This document shows, in pieces, positions 16,047 through 24,913 of a DNA stretch of 33,270 bases; the stretch's first letter is position 1, and each line of letters begins with the position of its first letter. The notes below the pieces were generated by a model that was given only the letters and a program-made list of their open reading frames with translations, was not told the DNA's origin and ran no database searches. The translations under genes were made by a program, and so were the position numbers. This DNA comes from an uncultured Alphaproteobacteria bacterium. GTDB taxonomy: Bacteria > Pseudomonadota > Alphaproteobacteria > RF32 > CAG-239. The stretch is from assembly GCA_934277435.1 (NCBI GenBank), contig CAKQUE010000012.1, positions 1 to 33,270 on the forward strand. Direction: 5' to 3'.

Positions 16047-17135
16047 TTATTTTGCCCCATACATTTCCTGACGTAACTGACACCGCAGTTCGTCAATACA
16101 AACTAAACCGTTTTTATTATCTTTGAAATACCAATATTCCCAACCATTGCAAGCAGCTGCGTTTTGCTCGGCAGCACCAACTTGGTGAATAGAACCTTCC
16201 GCCGTGCTGCTTTTGATAGAGCCATCAGCCCGAATGGTTGCAAAATGTTTGCCGCTGGCATCGCTCAAAACATCTCCCGGAGATAGCATTCCATGTTCAA
16301 TCACCGCTCCAAATGGCACGCGCTGCAGTTTCTTTTTAACCGTATAGTCCAAAGCATCGCCGCTTAATGTCTCAATGCCATCTACACGAGCTTGAGCACC
16401 GGCAACATACGACTTATCACGTTCAATACCAATAAAATTACGTCCCATTTTCTTTGCTATTGCGCCGGTTGTTCCGGTACCAAAAAACGGGTCTAAAACA
16501 ACATCGCCGGGCTTGGTTGACGCCAAAATTACACGATACAGCAATGCTTCAGGTTTTTGCGTTGGGTGTAATTTTTCGCCCTGATTGTTTTTCAAGCGTT
16601 CTTTGCCTGTGCAAATAGGAATTTCCCAAATACTGCGCATTTGCGTTTCATCATTCAGCGCTTTCATAGCCTCATAATTAAAAGTATATTTTGCTTTAGG
16701 ATTTTTTACCGCCCAAATCAAAGTTTCATGTGCATTTGTAAAACGCGTGCCTTTAAAATTAGGCATTGGATTTGTTTTATTCCAAACCACGTCATTTAAA
16801 ATCCAAAATCCCAGATTTTGTAAAATATAACCGACACGGAAAATATTGTGATACGAACCAATAACCCAAATACTGCCGTCATCTTTCAAAATACGACGAG
16901 CGGCGCTCAGCCATTGTTTTGTATATTCATCGTATGCGGCCAAGCTTTCAAAACTATCCCACTCTTCATCAACGCCGTTAACAACCGTATTATCCGGACG
17001 CAACAACGCCTCCCCCAATTGCATATTATATGGTGGGTCGGCAAAAATCACATCTACCGAATTTTCTTCCATCTGATTCATAGTTTCGATGCAATCGGCA
17101 TTGATTATTGTGTTCAAAATTGTTTTAGTATCCAT
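16047..17135 (-). CDS. ccrM: Cell-cycle adenine DNA methyltransferase, CcrM-type (GANTC)
   Basis: CcrM methylates adenine in GANTC on the chromosome, and in Caulobacter its timing couples replication to transcription. The 362-residue product has DPPY at residues 33-36, the SAM-binding DPFFGTGTTG, and, characteristic of CcrM, a C-terminal extension of about 85 residues after the catalytic domain (VPFGAVIEHGMLSPGDVLSD... EYWYFKDNKNGLVCIDELR) that contacts DNA. The ATG at 17135 is preferred to the GTG at 17147. It is a solitary methylase with no cognate nuclease nearby. It heads a tight cluster with two Ppx/GppA genes and rlmE. Confidence 0.95.
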   Translation of the reverse strand: MDTKTILNTIINADCIETMNQMEENSVDVIFADPPYNMQLGEALLRPDNTVVNGVDEEWDSFESLAAYDEYTKQWLSAARRILKDDGSIWVIGSYHNIFRVGYILQNLGFWILNDVVWNKTNPMPNFKGTRFTNAHETLIWAVKNPKAKYTFNYEAMKALNDETQMRSIWEIPICTGKERLKNNQGEKLHPTQKPEALLYRVILASTKPGDVVLDPFFGTGTTGAIAKKMGRNFIGIERDKSYVAGAQARVDGIETLSGDALDYTVKKKLQRVPFGAVIEHGMLSPGDVLSDASGKHFATIRADGSIKSSTAEGSIHQVGAAEQNAAACNGWEYWYFKDNKNGLVCIDELRCQLRQEMYGAK

Positions 17136-17269
17136 TATTTTTCTCACTTATTTTCGTGTTAAATCCCATTATTATCCGATAAAGTTATAATTTTATTAAT
17201 AAGAAAAATAAAAAATAAGCATATTGCCGACTTTTTAGCACTATTTCAGCTCAAATCCGGCCAAAAGCA

Positions 17270-17800
17270 TTACTCAAATAATTTTTTTAAAACTTCTTCT
17301 TTACTTTCTACAAGATTTAATTCATCCAAGTCTTCTTGGCCAGAAAGACTGCGTTGTTTTTGAATCTCAAGCATTTGCTTTGCTACCGAATCAGTCCGAT
17401 TTTGCAACATAGAAATGAGCTCTTCAGCGTGGCGGCGAACACTCAGCGTATATAGCAAAGCGGATAATCGCTGCTGCACATAAAAAAATCTGTCGGCGTC
17501 CCATTTATGATAAACAAACCATATCTTGATTTTCCAATCCATAAATTTGGACGGACTGCTGATTTTATATGACACCATCAAATCATCTGCCCAGCCCAAT
17601 TTTTTAAATTGCGCCCACGAACTAATAAAATCATCAAGCTCTTCAGCCGAAATTTTTTCTGTATACCTTTGCTGTTTTTCAGCTATTTCTTCTTTAAAAC
17701 GTTCCCAACCAAGTTCTGCAACCTGACATTTCAATACAGAAAAAATAAGACAAACACACAAAACCAACATCATTAAGCGTTTATTACCTGAAATTACCAT
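17270..17800 (-). CDS. Exported or membrane-anchored hypothetical protein
   Basis: The product is about 176 residues from the ATG at 17800, which forms an ATGGTAA overlap with the stop of the upstream HAD-like gene and has GGAG 8 bases before it. An N-terminal hydrophobic segment (LMMLVLCVCLIFSVLKC) is a signal peptide or anchor; the rest is charged and helical, with a possible coiled coil near 145-176. No known family is recognised. The overlap implies coupled translation with the HAD-like protein. Confidence 0.7.
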   Translation of the reverse strand: MVISGNKRLMMLVLCVCLIFSVLKCQVAELGWERFKEEIAEKQQRYTEKISAEELDDFISSWAQFKKLGWADDLMVSYKISSPSKFMDWKIKIWFVYHKWDADRFFYVQQRLSALLYTLSVRRHAEELISMLQNRTDSVAKQMLEIQKQRSLSGQEDLDELNLVESKEEVLKKLFE

Positions 17801-18621
17801 TGCAATTTCTCCATACAATAATCAACGCTCAAACCATAGCTTGTCGAAAGCTCATCGACTTGCTTTGCCAAGTCGCCTTTTATCTGATGAACGCCGTTTG
17901 TCAACAACAGATTTTTACCGCCAAAATTATTACCTAAACGCATATCTGTTGCCATATTATCGCCAATAAACAAACAGCGTGACGCATCAAAATCATCTAT
18001 ATTTTCAGTCAAATATGTAGCTATACGCAAATCCGGCTTGCCAAACGGAATAATTTTACCACCCATTATAGCAAATTGCTCTGCCAATGAACCAACATTG
18101 GCTTTTATCCCATCTTTTGTCAGCACACTCGTATCATTACCAACGCACAAAAACGGCAGATGCAAATTCAACGCTTGCTCCAAAACAGAACTCCACTGCT
18201 CTGTTTCAACCCCAAATTGATTGGTTTCTGCTAAAATAAAATCAGCCAAAACAACGCTGTCGACTTTTTCAAAAGCCAACCCCTCAACCGAACACTGATT
18301 ATTTTTATCCAGCGAAAAATAAGTTGAACCAGACTTTATCTGATTTTTTAGATGATAGTGAGCAATTTCACCGGCTGTGATAACCGCATAAAAAATATTC
18401 ATCGGTACGCCGCTGCGTTTCAAAAACCAAAATAGATTTTGCACGCGCATTCCGGTGTTTGAAGCCAAAGCAATTTTTTTACCGCTTTGATACAGCTTGA
18501 CCAAAACATCAACACTTTCAGGAAAAATTCGCTGACCGTCCGTCAACACGCCGTTGACACCGCAAATAACAATATCAAATTCATCGCGAATACGTGAAAT
18601 ATGTTTAATTGTTTTGTTCAT
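17794..18621 (-). CDS. HAD-superfamily class IIA (TIGR01459-like) protein lacking the nucleophile Asp
   Basis: The 275-residue product has the class IIA plan: motif I region FDIVICGVNGVLTDG, motif II in KIALASNTGMR, a cap domain, and motif III/IV with PFGKPDLRIA and CLFIGDNMATDMRLG. In active relatives motif I reads LD-x-x-GV; here the nucleophile position is Gly (CGVNGVL), while the Mg-binding D of GDNMATD remains. TIGR01459 members are common in Alphaproteobacteria with no firmly known substrate. Loss of the Asp suggests a non-catalytic or changed role. A palindromic operator-like promoter lies upstream. Confidence 0.82.
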   Translation of the reverse strand: MNKTIKHISRIRDEFDIVICGVNGVLTDGQRIFPESVDVLVKLYQSGKKIALASNTGMRVQNLFWFLKRSGVPMNIFYAVITAGEIAHYHLKNQIKSGSTYFSLDKNNQCSVEGLAFEKVDSVVLADFILAETNQFGVETEQWSSVLEQALNLHLPFLCVGNDTSVLTKDGIKANVGSLAEQFAIMGGKIIPFGKPDLRIATYLTENIDDFDASRCLFIGDNMATDMRLGNNFGGKNLLLTNGVHQIKGDLAKQVDELSTSYGLSVDYCMEKLQW

Positions 18622-18625
18622 CTTT

Positions 18626-18655
18626 CCCTAAGTGTTAATATTATACCATTTAGGG
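18626..18655 (-). promoter_or_regulatory. Promoter with an operator-like inverted repeat
   Basis: CCCTAAGTG (18626-18634) and CATTTAGGG (18647-18655) form a 9-base inverted repeat with one mismatch that flanks an exact TATAAT on the minus strand (18640-18645), about 20 bases upstream of the HAD-like gene start. The position over the -10 box is that expected for a repressor site. No convincing -35 is seen. Confidence 0.45.
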
Positions 18656-18695
18656 ACATATTCTAACCTTAATTAGTAAATTTTTAGATAAAATT

Positions 18696-19148
18696 TTAAT
18701 TTACCAAAAAGTTATTTATCGCCGTAGTTATTTGCTGGACAAAAAATTGTTTATTATCAAGCCATTGCTGTGGATTTTCTATTTTATAATAACCGCGGCT
18801 TATACCATCGTTTATTTTCACCAACACCACAGAAAGCGGCTGTTCAAGCATATAAGCGGTTGAAAAAACAAACTCTCCTTGCTCTTGATAGTTTATTTCA
18901 AAATAACTGAACTGATTACTATAATCCTGCTGATAAATATCATACAGCAATCCCATAGCCTCGGCACAATGCTCACAAGGTTCATTATTATAAAAAACAT
19001 AGATAATAGATTTGTTCCAATTATCTTCGTTTTCTTCCACATATTGCCTTATATACGGCGTGCTGCCAGACAAATCAACCCATTGCGCTTTGCAGACCGA
19101 GGCACATATCAAACCAACTCCAAGCACGAGTCCGCCAAGCATTTTCAT
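18696..19148 (-). CDS. Exported thioredoxin-like protein (CEHC motif)
   Basis: The 150-residue product has a signal peptide ending ASVCKA and a short thioredoxin-like fold: YVFYNNEPCEHCAEAMGLLYD supplies a CxxC active site (C-E-H-C) at the start of a helix, followed by a cis-Pro-like QPLSVVLVKIND. It resembles small periplasmic disulfide proteins, but the assignment to a particular Dsb family is not possible. It follows pepP by 21 bases with a strong GGGGAG ribosome-binding site. Confidence 0.7.
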   Translation of the reverse strand: MKMLGGLVLGVGLICASVCKAQWVDLSGSTPYIRQYVEENEDNWNKSIIYVFYNNEPCEHCAEAMGLLYDIYQQDYSNQFSYFEINYQEQGEFVFSTAYMLEQPLSVVLVKINDGISRGYYKIENPQQWLDNKQFFVQQITTAINNFLVN

Positions 19149-19169
19149 TTTATATTCTCCCCATAAAAA

Positions 19170-20849
19170 TCACAGAGGAGAACAAGACTCTTTCAGCCAC
19201 TTCTTTTCATCATCATTTACACACGCGGCCAAACTTTCATACACTTTGCGGTGATAATTGTTCAGCCAGTCTTGTTCTCCCGCATCAAGGAGATATACAT
19301 CAATCAGCTTTTTATCAATAGGCACTAAGGTTAGGGTTTCAAACTCCAAAAAATTTTCATACTTTTTCGAAGGCTTGCTATACACCAAATTTTCTATGCG
19401 AATACCATAGGCATTTTCTTTATAATACCCCGGCTCGATAGATGTCACCATATTGGCTTTGAAACCATACATACTTCCTTTGTTTGAAATACGGTTTGGA
19501 CCTTCATGCACGTTTCCAAAACAGCCTACACCATGTCCGGTTCCATGCTTATAATCTTTACCTTCAAGCCAAAGCGGCAAACGAGCCAGCGCATCTAATT
19601 GCACCCCGCTTGTTTCTTTGGGAAAAATGGCACGTTCTAAAGCAATGTGTCCTTTCAGCACCAAGGTGAAATCATGTATCATTTCGGCTGACGGAATCCC
19701 CAAAGCAACAGTTCTGGTCACATCGGTTGTTCCGTCAAAATACTGTCCGCCACTATCTAATAAAAGCAAATTGTTTTCTTGCAGTTTGCGGTTTGTTTTT
19801 TCGGTTGGTTGATAATGGACTATAGCCCCGTTTTCGGCAGCTCCGGCAATTGTTTCAAAACTCTCTTCAAAAAACAAATCTTGCTCTTGCCGCAATTCAT
19901 GCAACTTTTGTACTATCTCAAGTTCTGTTTTTCCGCGCCAATGATTCTGCAGCCAATAAAGCAATTTAACCAAAGCAACACCATCGCGCCGGTGACAATT
20001 AATCATACCTTGCAGCTCTGTTTCATTTTTTTCGGCTTTTTGCAGCTGACAAATATCTTGAACCGGCACGCCGTTTTTCAATATTTTTTTCAAATGTGAT
20101 GGAATACTCGTAGCCGTATACAAAATCTTCGCCGTCTGTGTTTTCAGCCAGTTTTCAAATTCACAAAAAGTACAAACCGACAAATCTGTCTGCAAATTGT
20201 CGGCTATCAGTTTAATCTCGCCGTTTTTATCAATTAACGCATAGGCTCTCACCACCGGCGAACACTGCAAATCTTTGGCATATATGTTCAAAAGCCAAGA
20301 CACACTGTCTGCCGCCGTAACCAAATAATAATCAGCCCCACTGGCTTGCATAATATCTATAAGCAAACGCAATTTATCTTTGCGGCTCACTCCCGCATAA
20401 ACACTGGACCTTTCTTTCACTTCAACTATGCTCTTGGCCTCCAAATCCACCCAAGTGCCAACATCAACAAGCTGCAATTTTGGAAATAAGCTTTCATTTT
20501 CTGCAATTTCTCCAGCCGCAACAGACCAACCGTCAAAGCCTATTTTTTGCACCTTTTGCTGTTTTAAAAAACACAAAACATTTTCCAGACAAGGAGTTTG
20601 ATTAACTACTGATATTTTATTTGTATCAACTTCCTGACGAGCTTGCAGCTCATAACGACCATCAACAAACAAAAACACCTTATCGGTTGTAAACGCCAGC
20701 ATACCAGCCGAGCCGGAGAATCCGCACAAGTATTTTATTTTATGTTCTTGCGGTAGAATATCTTGTCCTAAAAACCTGTTTTCATAGCCGATAATATAAG
20801 CATCTAAACTTTCTTGTTTCAATTTTTGTTGAATATCGTCAATAGTCAT
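19170..20849 (-). CDS. pepP: Xaa-Pro aminopeptidase (M24B)
   Basis: The enzyme removes N-terminal residues ahead of proline. The 559-residue product has two N-terminal creatinase-like domains (1-150 and 155-300) and a C-terminal pita-bread metal domain. The ligands are D365 and D376 (LLLDSGGQYFDGTTDVTRT), H439 (HGTGHGVG), and Glu residues in SIEPGYY and GIRIENLV. The long form with a C-terminal tail resembles cytosolic aminopeptidase P1 of Alphaproteobacteria. It follows prmA with only one base between. Confidence 0.93.
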   Translation of the reverse strand: MTIDDIQQKLKQESLDAYIIGYENRFLGQDILPQEHKIKYLCGFSGSAGMLAFTTDKVFLFVDGRYELQARQEVDTNKISVVNQTPCLENVLCFLKQQKVQKIGFDGWSVAAGEIAENESLFPKLQLVDVGTWVDLEAKSIVEVKERSSVYAGVSRKDKLRLLIDIMQASGADYYLVTAADSVSWLLNIYAKDLQCSPVVRAYALIDKNGEIKLIADNLQTDLSVCTFCEFENWLKTQTAKILYTATSIPSHLKKILKNGVPVQDICQLQKAEKNETELQGMINCHRRDGVALVKLLYWLQNHWRGKTELEIVQKLHELRQEQDLFFEESFETIAGAAENGAIVHYQPTEKTNRKLQENNLLLLDSGGQYFDGTTDVTRTVALGIPSAEMIHDFTLVLKGHIALERAIFPKETSGVQLDALARLPLWLEGKDYKHGTGHGVGCFGNVHEGPNRISNKGSMYGFKANMVTSIEPGYYKENAYGIRIENLVYSKPSKKYENFLEFETLTLVPIDKKLIDVYLLDAGEQDWLNNYHRKVYESLAACVNDDEKKWLKESCSPL

Positions 20850-20850
20850 T

Positions 20851-21723
20851 TTATTTCTCCAGCAACGCTACTCGCCAATTTTCTTTTTCATATAATTTTT
20901 TGAGTTTCAAACCTTGTTTTTCATGTTCACCGACAACCCAGTCAACTTGGTCATCAATAAAACCGGAAATAACAGCATAACCGCCTTTTTTCAAGTTATT
21001 TGCCATATCCGGCGCCATTGCAATCAGCGGACGAGCTAAAATATTTGCCAATATAACGTCATACGGTGCATTTTTTTGTACCAACTCCGATTGATAACCG
21101 TCACTCAAATCTGCTTTTATTTGTGCTTCTGCCTGATTATCAATAGCATTTTGCTTGGCAACACGCACCGCTTCATCATCAATATCCACCGCCACAATCT
21201 GAGCCTGATGCCAAAGTTTTGCTGCCGCCAGCGCCAAAATTCCCGAACCGGTACCGACATCAAGTATTTTTTGCGGCTTCTCAGCGCTTAGCTTATTAAT
21301 ATCTGACAACGCATCTAAACAGCCTCTTGTTGTTTGATGTTCCGAACCAAACGCTGTTGCCGCATACACTTTTAATCCCAATTTATCTTTTGGCAGCGGC
21401 GTGTTATCATTAATACTGCAAATAAAAAATTCTGCCTCTTCCAACGGCGCAAAATTCATTACATTTTCTGTCAACCAATCATCGCTTTGCAGCAAATCCC
21501 AAGTATAAGACGGCAACTTAACGCCTTGAGCCGCAGCGGCGGCAACCAAATCATCTTCTTTAGCGTCTTGCCGCAAATACCCCACCAATTGTTCCAACCC
21601 ATCATCGCTGTAATCAATAGATGTCACTTCAAAAAAATCATCGGCAAACGCCTGCAAAGTTTCATCAATTTCGGCTGTCGGCTCAAATTTGGCAATTTTG
21701 CAACTTCCTGAATTATTACTCAT
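20851..21723 (-). CDS. prmA: Ribosomal protein L11 methyltransferase
   Basis: PrmA trimethylates lysines and the N-terminus of ribosomal protein L11. The 290-residue product has an N-terminal substrate-recognition domain, the SAM motif ILDVGTGSGILALAAAKLW, post-motif acidic VAVDIDDEAV, and the family motif DVILANILARPLIAMAP (NPPF-equivalent NILA). It heads the prmA-pepP-thioredoxin-like group on the minus strand, divergent from a lipoprotein gene 87 bases away. Confidence 0.93.
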   Translation of the reverse strand: MSNNSGSCKIAKFEPTAEIDETLQAFADDFFEVTSIDYSDDGLEQLVGYLRQDAKEDDLVAAAAAQGVKLPSYTWDLLQSDDWLTENVMNFAPLEEAEFFICSINDNTPLPKDKLGLKVYAATAFGSEHQTTRGCLDALSDINKLSAEKPQKILDVGTGSGILALAAAKLWHQAQIVAVDIDDEAVRVAKQNAIDNQAEAQIKADLSDGYQSELVQKNAPYDVILANILARPLIAMAPDMANNLKKGGYAVISGFIDDQVDWVVGEHEKQGLKLKKLYEKENWRVALLEK

Positions 21724-21810
21724 TTTTTTATCTTTCGTTATTACTTTTTTTACTAACTGTGATATAAAATTATGATTAGTATAGTAAATAAACCTTTAAA
21801 AGAGCTTATC

Positions 21811-22590
21811 ATGAAAAAAATATTTATCACTTTTTCAGCTATGTTACTGGCGGCCTGCACTTATTTTGAAAAAGACCATGACGACTATTGGTTAAACCAA
21901 GTCCGCCCTTATAGAACAATGCCTATCAACTTTTATAATCCTGACGATGAAGCTGCTCAGGAAAAATTAACTGAAAGCAAAACTCTTAACACTCGCACCT
22001 ATCAGCATAATGTTGTTGTTTCGGCTAATTTAGGGCAACGTATGGTTGATGCTCAAACTTACACCGTGCAAAATTTTACCAAACCTAAATTAGCAGCCAA
22101 CAGCAGCGGCTATATTTCTAACAACGGTCAAACTGTTAACATTGCACAAAACCAAACTTTTGAGCCGATTGGCGAAATCAAAATGAACAGCGCCTACTTT
22201 TTAGTTGTTAATGCCAGTGACCAAGGCGACTTTTTGCTTGTTGACGAAGATGGTAAATTTTTACCAATGATTTGTCACCTCTATCACGGAGAATTGCTTC
22301 TCCCAAGAGAAAAAGCATATATAAGCAATAAAAATCTGCGTTTGGAACCGCAAAAAGACACGAGAGAAAGCGTCAGCGATCCTAAATTGCAGTTTGAAGT
22401 TAAATACGACGGTTTGGAAAACGGTTATATGGCGTTTATCTATACCGATTACAGCAACGCCAACGCTACCGAAGGATATTTTCAACGCTATGTTTTTCCG
22501 CAAGACCAAGATTTGGTTGATATCAATGGCGTAAAGTTCAAAGTTATGGATGTATATCCAGACCGCATTGAATATATGTTGCTAGACTAG
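21811..22590 (+). CDS. Outer-membrane-type lipoprotein, unknown function
   Basis: The product is 259 residues from the ATG at 21811 (AAGAG upstream; an earlier ATG at 21772 would bury the signal peptide). A type II signal peptide ends LLAAC, giving a lipidated Cys at about residue 16. The mature chain is beta-rich (YLVVNASDQGDFLLVDEDGKFLPM) with a conserved-looking QTVNIAQNQTFEPIGEIKM region. No family is recognised. It is monocistronic, ended by a strong terminator. Confidence 0.75.
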   Translation: MKKIFITFSAMLLAACTYFEKDHDDYWLNQVRPYRTMPINFYNPDDEAAQEKLTESKTLNTRTYQHNVVVSANLGQRMVDAQTYTVQNFTKPKLAANSSGYISNNGQTVNIAQNQTFEPIGEIKMNSAYFLVVNASDQGDFLLVDEDGKFLPMICHLYHGELLLPREKAYISNKNLRLEPQKDTRESVSDPKLQFEVKYDGLENGYMAFIYTDYSNANATEGYFQRYVFPQDQDLVDINGVKFKVMDVYPDRIEYMLLD

Positions 22591-22610
22591 ATGTTATTCT
22601 AACATGTTAA

Positions 22611-22641
22611 AACTCCCTTTGCACCAAAGGGAGTTTTTTTT
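22611..22641 (+). terminator. Terminator of the lipoprotein gene
   Basis: AACTCCCTTT-GCACC-AAAGGGAGTT followed by a run of eight T. The A-run on the left also allows some activity on the other strand. Confidence 0.88.
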
Positions 22642-22655
22642 GCAATCATTATTTC

Positions 22656-22689
22656 AAAAGAAAAAGGGCAAGGATATTTTTTTGCCCTT
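22656..22689 (-). terminator. Terminator of the lolA operon
   Basis: On the minus strand AAGGGCAA-N10-TTGCCCTT followed by TTTCTTTT, just after the lolA stop. Confidence 0.75.
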
Positions 22690-22712
22690 ACAACCTCAAT
22701 AAATTATTTGTT

Positions 22713-23321
22713 TTATTTTCTTCTGCTGGCAGAAGAAGACGATGATTTCTCTGATTTTTTATTAAATTTAAACAAATCTGCGCTCAGCTTTTTATCCTGC
22801 TCGGCGTCAAACAAAGAAATTGTTACTTCGATATTTTGCTGATCAATCACCTTCCATTGTTTCAAACGGAACGGCGAATTATCAAAAATCAAAGTAATTG
22901 GTTTCACCCCCGGAGAATTTGGCATTTCAACCGTCACCGAGGTTTGGCCGCTATCTTTATAAAAATCTGCAACTTTCAAATTTTTACCGTCAAATTTTAT
23001 CTTATTGCTTAAAATCATCGTTGCTGGAATATCTTTGTAATCAATATTAGTAATTTGATCCAATTCTTTATCGTTATAGATAATGTAATCACCATTACCA
23101 ACAATTAAAAGCGGATCTGGAGCTGTATATTCCATACGGATTTTACTCGGCTTTTCAATATAAATTTTACCTTCGGCCGAACCACCGTTGCTAGACATTT
23201 GCACAAAGCTGGCTTCAAGCGTGTTAATATTATTCAAATAATTTTCAATTTTATTCAAATCGGCATTTTCTGCCTGCGCCGCACCGGCAACAAACATCAT
23301 GGCCAACAAAAGCTTTTTCAT
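22713..23321 (-). CDS. lolA: Outer-membrane lipoprotein carrier protein LolA
   Basis: LolA carries lipoproteins through the periplasm from LolCDE to the outer membrane. The 202-residue product has signal peptide MKKLLLAMMFVAGAAQA, then the family pattern LEASFVQMSSNGGSAEGKIY, PSKIRMEYTAPDPLLIVGNG and IPATMIL, and ends in a Ser/Lys tail. The length is normal. It is the last gene of a minus-strand run with a nitroreductase and a hypothetical (gaps of 26 and 14 bases). Confidence 0.92.
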   Translation of the reverse strand: MKKLLLAMMFVAGAAQAENADLNKIENYLNNINTLEASFVQMSSNGGSAEGKIYIEKPSKIRMEYTAPDPLLIVGNGDYIIYNDKELDQITNIDYKDIPATMILSNKIKFDGKNLKVADFYKDSGQTSVTVEMPNSPGVKPITLIFDNSPFRLKQWKVIDQQNIEVTISLFDAEQDKKLSADLFKFNKKSEKSSSSSASRRK

Positions 23322-23347
23322 TTTACAACTCCTTTACAACCATAATA

Positions 23348-23884
23348 CTACCATTTTTCCCAATGAACTTTATCCGGATTATAGCGACTTGCCGGTTGTT
23401 TTGGCTCTTCGGCCGGTACACCCATCGGAATAATTGCAATCGGACGCATATTTGCTGGAATATGCAGTTTTTCTTGCAGATTTTCAATAATCAACGGCAT
23501 CGGAGCCGCGCCGCAAAAACAAGCGCCATACCCCAAAGCGTGAGCTGCCAACAACACACCATAAGCGGCTATTGTGCCGTCAACATCGGCATACGACCAC
23601 TTTTCATTTTCTTTGTCACGATGAAACGATTCATCGGTATTGCTGCAAACAATAATGGCGCAAGACGCATTTTTAGCAAAAGACGTCCATGGCTGAACCA
23701 TGCGTAAAGAAGCTAATTTTTCAGCATCTTCAATCACCAAAAATTCCCACGGTTGTTTGTTATGAGCCGACGGAGAATATGAAACAGCCTCTAAAATTTT
23801 TTCAATATCCTCGTGCGGAATCTTTTTGGTTGTATCATACATACGAACCGAACGGCGCGTTTTCAAACCTTCTAACAAATCCAT
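23348..23884 (-). CDS. Nitroreductase-family flavoprotein
   Basis: The 178-residue product has the FMN-binding start GLKTRRSVRMYDTTKKIPHE, SPSAHNKQPWEFLVI, and a C-terminal GYGACFCGAAP...PIAIIPMGVPAEEP, the pattern of NAD(P)H-dependent FMN oxidoreductases of the nitroreductase/FrmR-like dimer fold. The substrate is not deducible. It is in an operon with lolA. Confidence 0.9.
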   Translation of the reverse strand: MDLLEGLKTRRSVRMYDTTKKIPHEDIEKILEAVSYSPSAHNKQPWEFLVIEDAEKLASLRMVQPWTSFAKNASCAIIVCSNTDESFHRDKENEKWSYADVDGTIAAYGVLLAAHALGYGACFCGAAPMPLIIENLQEKLHIPANMRPIAIIPMGVPAEEPKQPASRYNPDKVHWEKW

Positions 23885-23898
23885 TTTTTATTTTCTCC

Positions 23899-24498
23899 TT
23901 AATTAACTGTGCGGCGCAAACTGTCTATATGCGGCAAAACATAATGTTCAACTAAAAAATTAATTGATTTTACCGCCATTTTATCACATTGAATTATTGC
24001 GTCAAAAATATTTTTATTATCTTTTTCAGGGTGAATTTTACTTATCATCGATTTATAGACTTCTGCCAATTGTGACAGAGAATCAACAACTTCCGCTATA
24101 TAAGCCGGAAGTTTGGCATCATCTTTACCGCCCCAAAAACCTTCAATAAAACCAAGTTCCAATTCGTTGTAGCGTTTTTCGCAAACCTCAATCAAATCGG
24201 CTGTCGGCTCAATCCGTGGCAAAACAACACTGTTAGCCGAAACCAATTCAAACATTTCGTCCCATAGTCCCATAAAAAATTTGAAAAACAATTCGGCTTC
24301 GTTTTTTGTTTCTAAACGAGGAGCTTGGTTATTTTCCCAAAGAGAAGCTATAACATCTGTTGGACGCAGCTCAGTATTTGGACTGCATATTGCGCCGGCA
24401 AAACGCAGTTTAACCACGTCTAACGGTGTCGGGCAATTATAGTGTTCTAAAAATTTTTTAAATTTATCATCACCAATATATTTATTTTCGCTTTTCAT
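23899..24498 (-). CDS. Conserved-looking hypothetical protein
   Basis: The 199-residue product is soluble and acidic, mostly helical, with aromatic-rich LFFKFFMGLWDEMFELV and LGFIEGFWGGKDDAKLP. The general look is of an all-helical, possibly YecA/UPF0149-like protein, but no signature residues support that firmly. It is first in the operon with the nitroreductase and lolA. Confidence 0.65.
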   Translation of the reverse strand: MKSENKYIGDDKFKKFLEHYNCPTPLDVVKLRFAGAICSPNTELRPTDVIASLWENNQAPRLETKNEAELFFKFFMGLWDEMFELVSANSVVLPRIEPTADLIEVCEKRYNELELGFIEGFWGGKDDAKLPAYIAEVVDSLSQLAEVYKSMISKIHPEKDNKNIFDAIIQCDKMAVKSINFLVEHYVLPHIDSLRRTVN

Positions 24499-24559
24499 TT
24501 TAATATTCTTCGTATATGATACCTTTCACTGAAAGTATAATTTAATGGAGTTTTTTAAA

Positions 24560-24913
24560 TTGTCTAGTCTAAAATTAGTGATAAGCACGATATTTATGCT
24601 AAATTTATGCGGCTGCAGCCTTTTAAATCCCTATATAGACCGCCGCCGCAACCCTGGAACTCAAGACATATCCAGACTATACAGCGGTCCTTCAAAACCA
24701 GACGCGCCTGTGGTTTGCTACAACGGCCTGTGGAGCAGTGATGAAGACTTGCAAGAGCTCGCCACCGCCGAATGTGTCAAACACGGAACCGGAAACTACG
24801 CCGAATTTCAAGAAAAAACTCATCTGGACGGCAAATTATTGCTGCCTAGCCATGCTCATTATAAATGTGTAAACAAAAAAGGAATAGAAAATGAATCTTC
24901 AACCGGAAAATAA
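24560..24913 (+). CDS. Small lipoprotein upstream of argS
   Basis: A type II signal peptide ends MLNLCGC, then a Pro/Arg-rich region (YIDRRRNPGTQD) and a Cys-containing C-terminus (VVCYNG, AECVKHG, YKCVNK). The start is uncertain: an ATG at 24545 is almost on top of a TATAAT (24536-24541), so I prefer TTG at 24560, with GGAG 9 bases upstream. Its end overlaps the argS start by 23 bases, so the two are coupled. Function is unknown. Confidence 0.65.
   Translation: MSSLKLVISTIFMLNLCGCSLLNPYIDRRRNPGTQDISRLYSGPSKPDAPVVCYNGLWSSDEDLQELATAECVKHGTGNYAEFQEKTHLDGKLLLPSHAHYKCVNKKGIENESSTGK

Noticed and set aside
16047..17135. Restriction-modification system
   Set aside because: The methylase has the CcrM C-terminal domain and no nuclease gene is adjacent; the HNH protein at 30921 is distant and homing-type.
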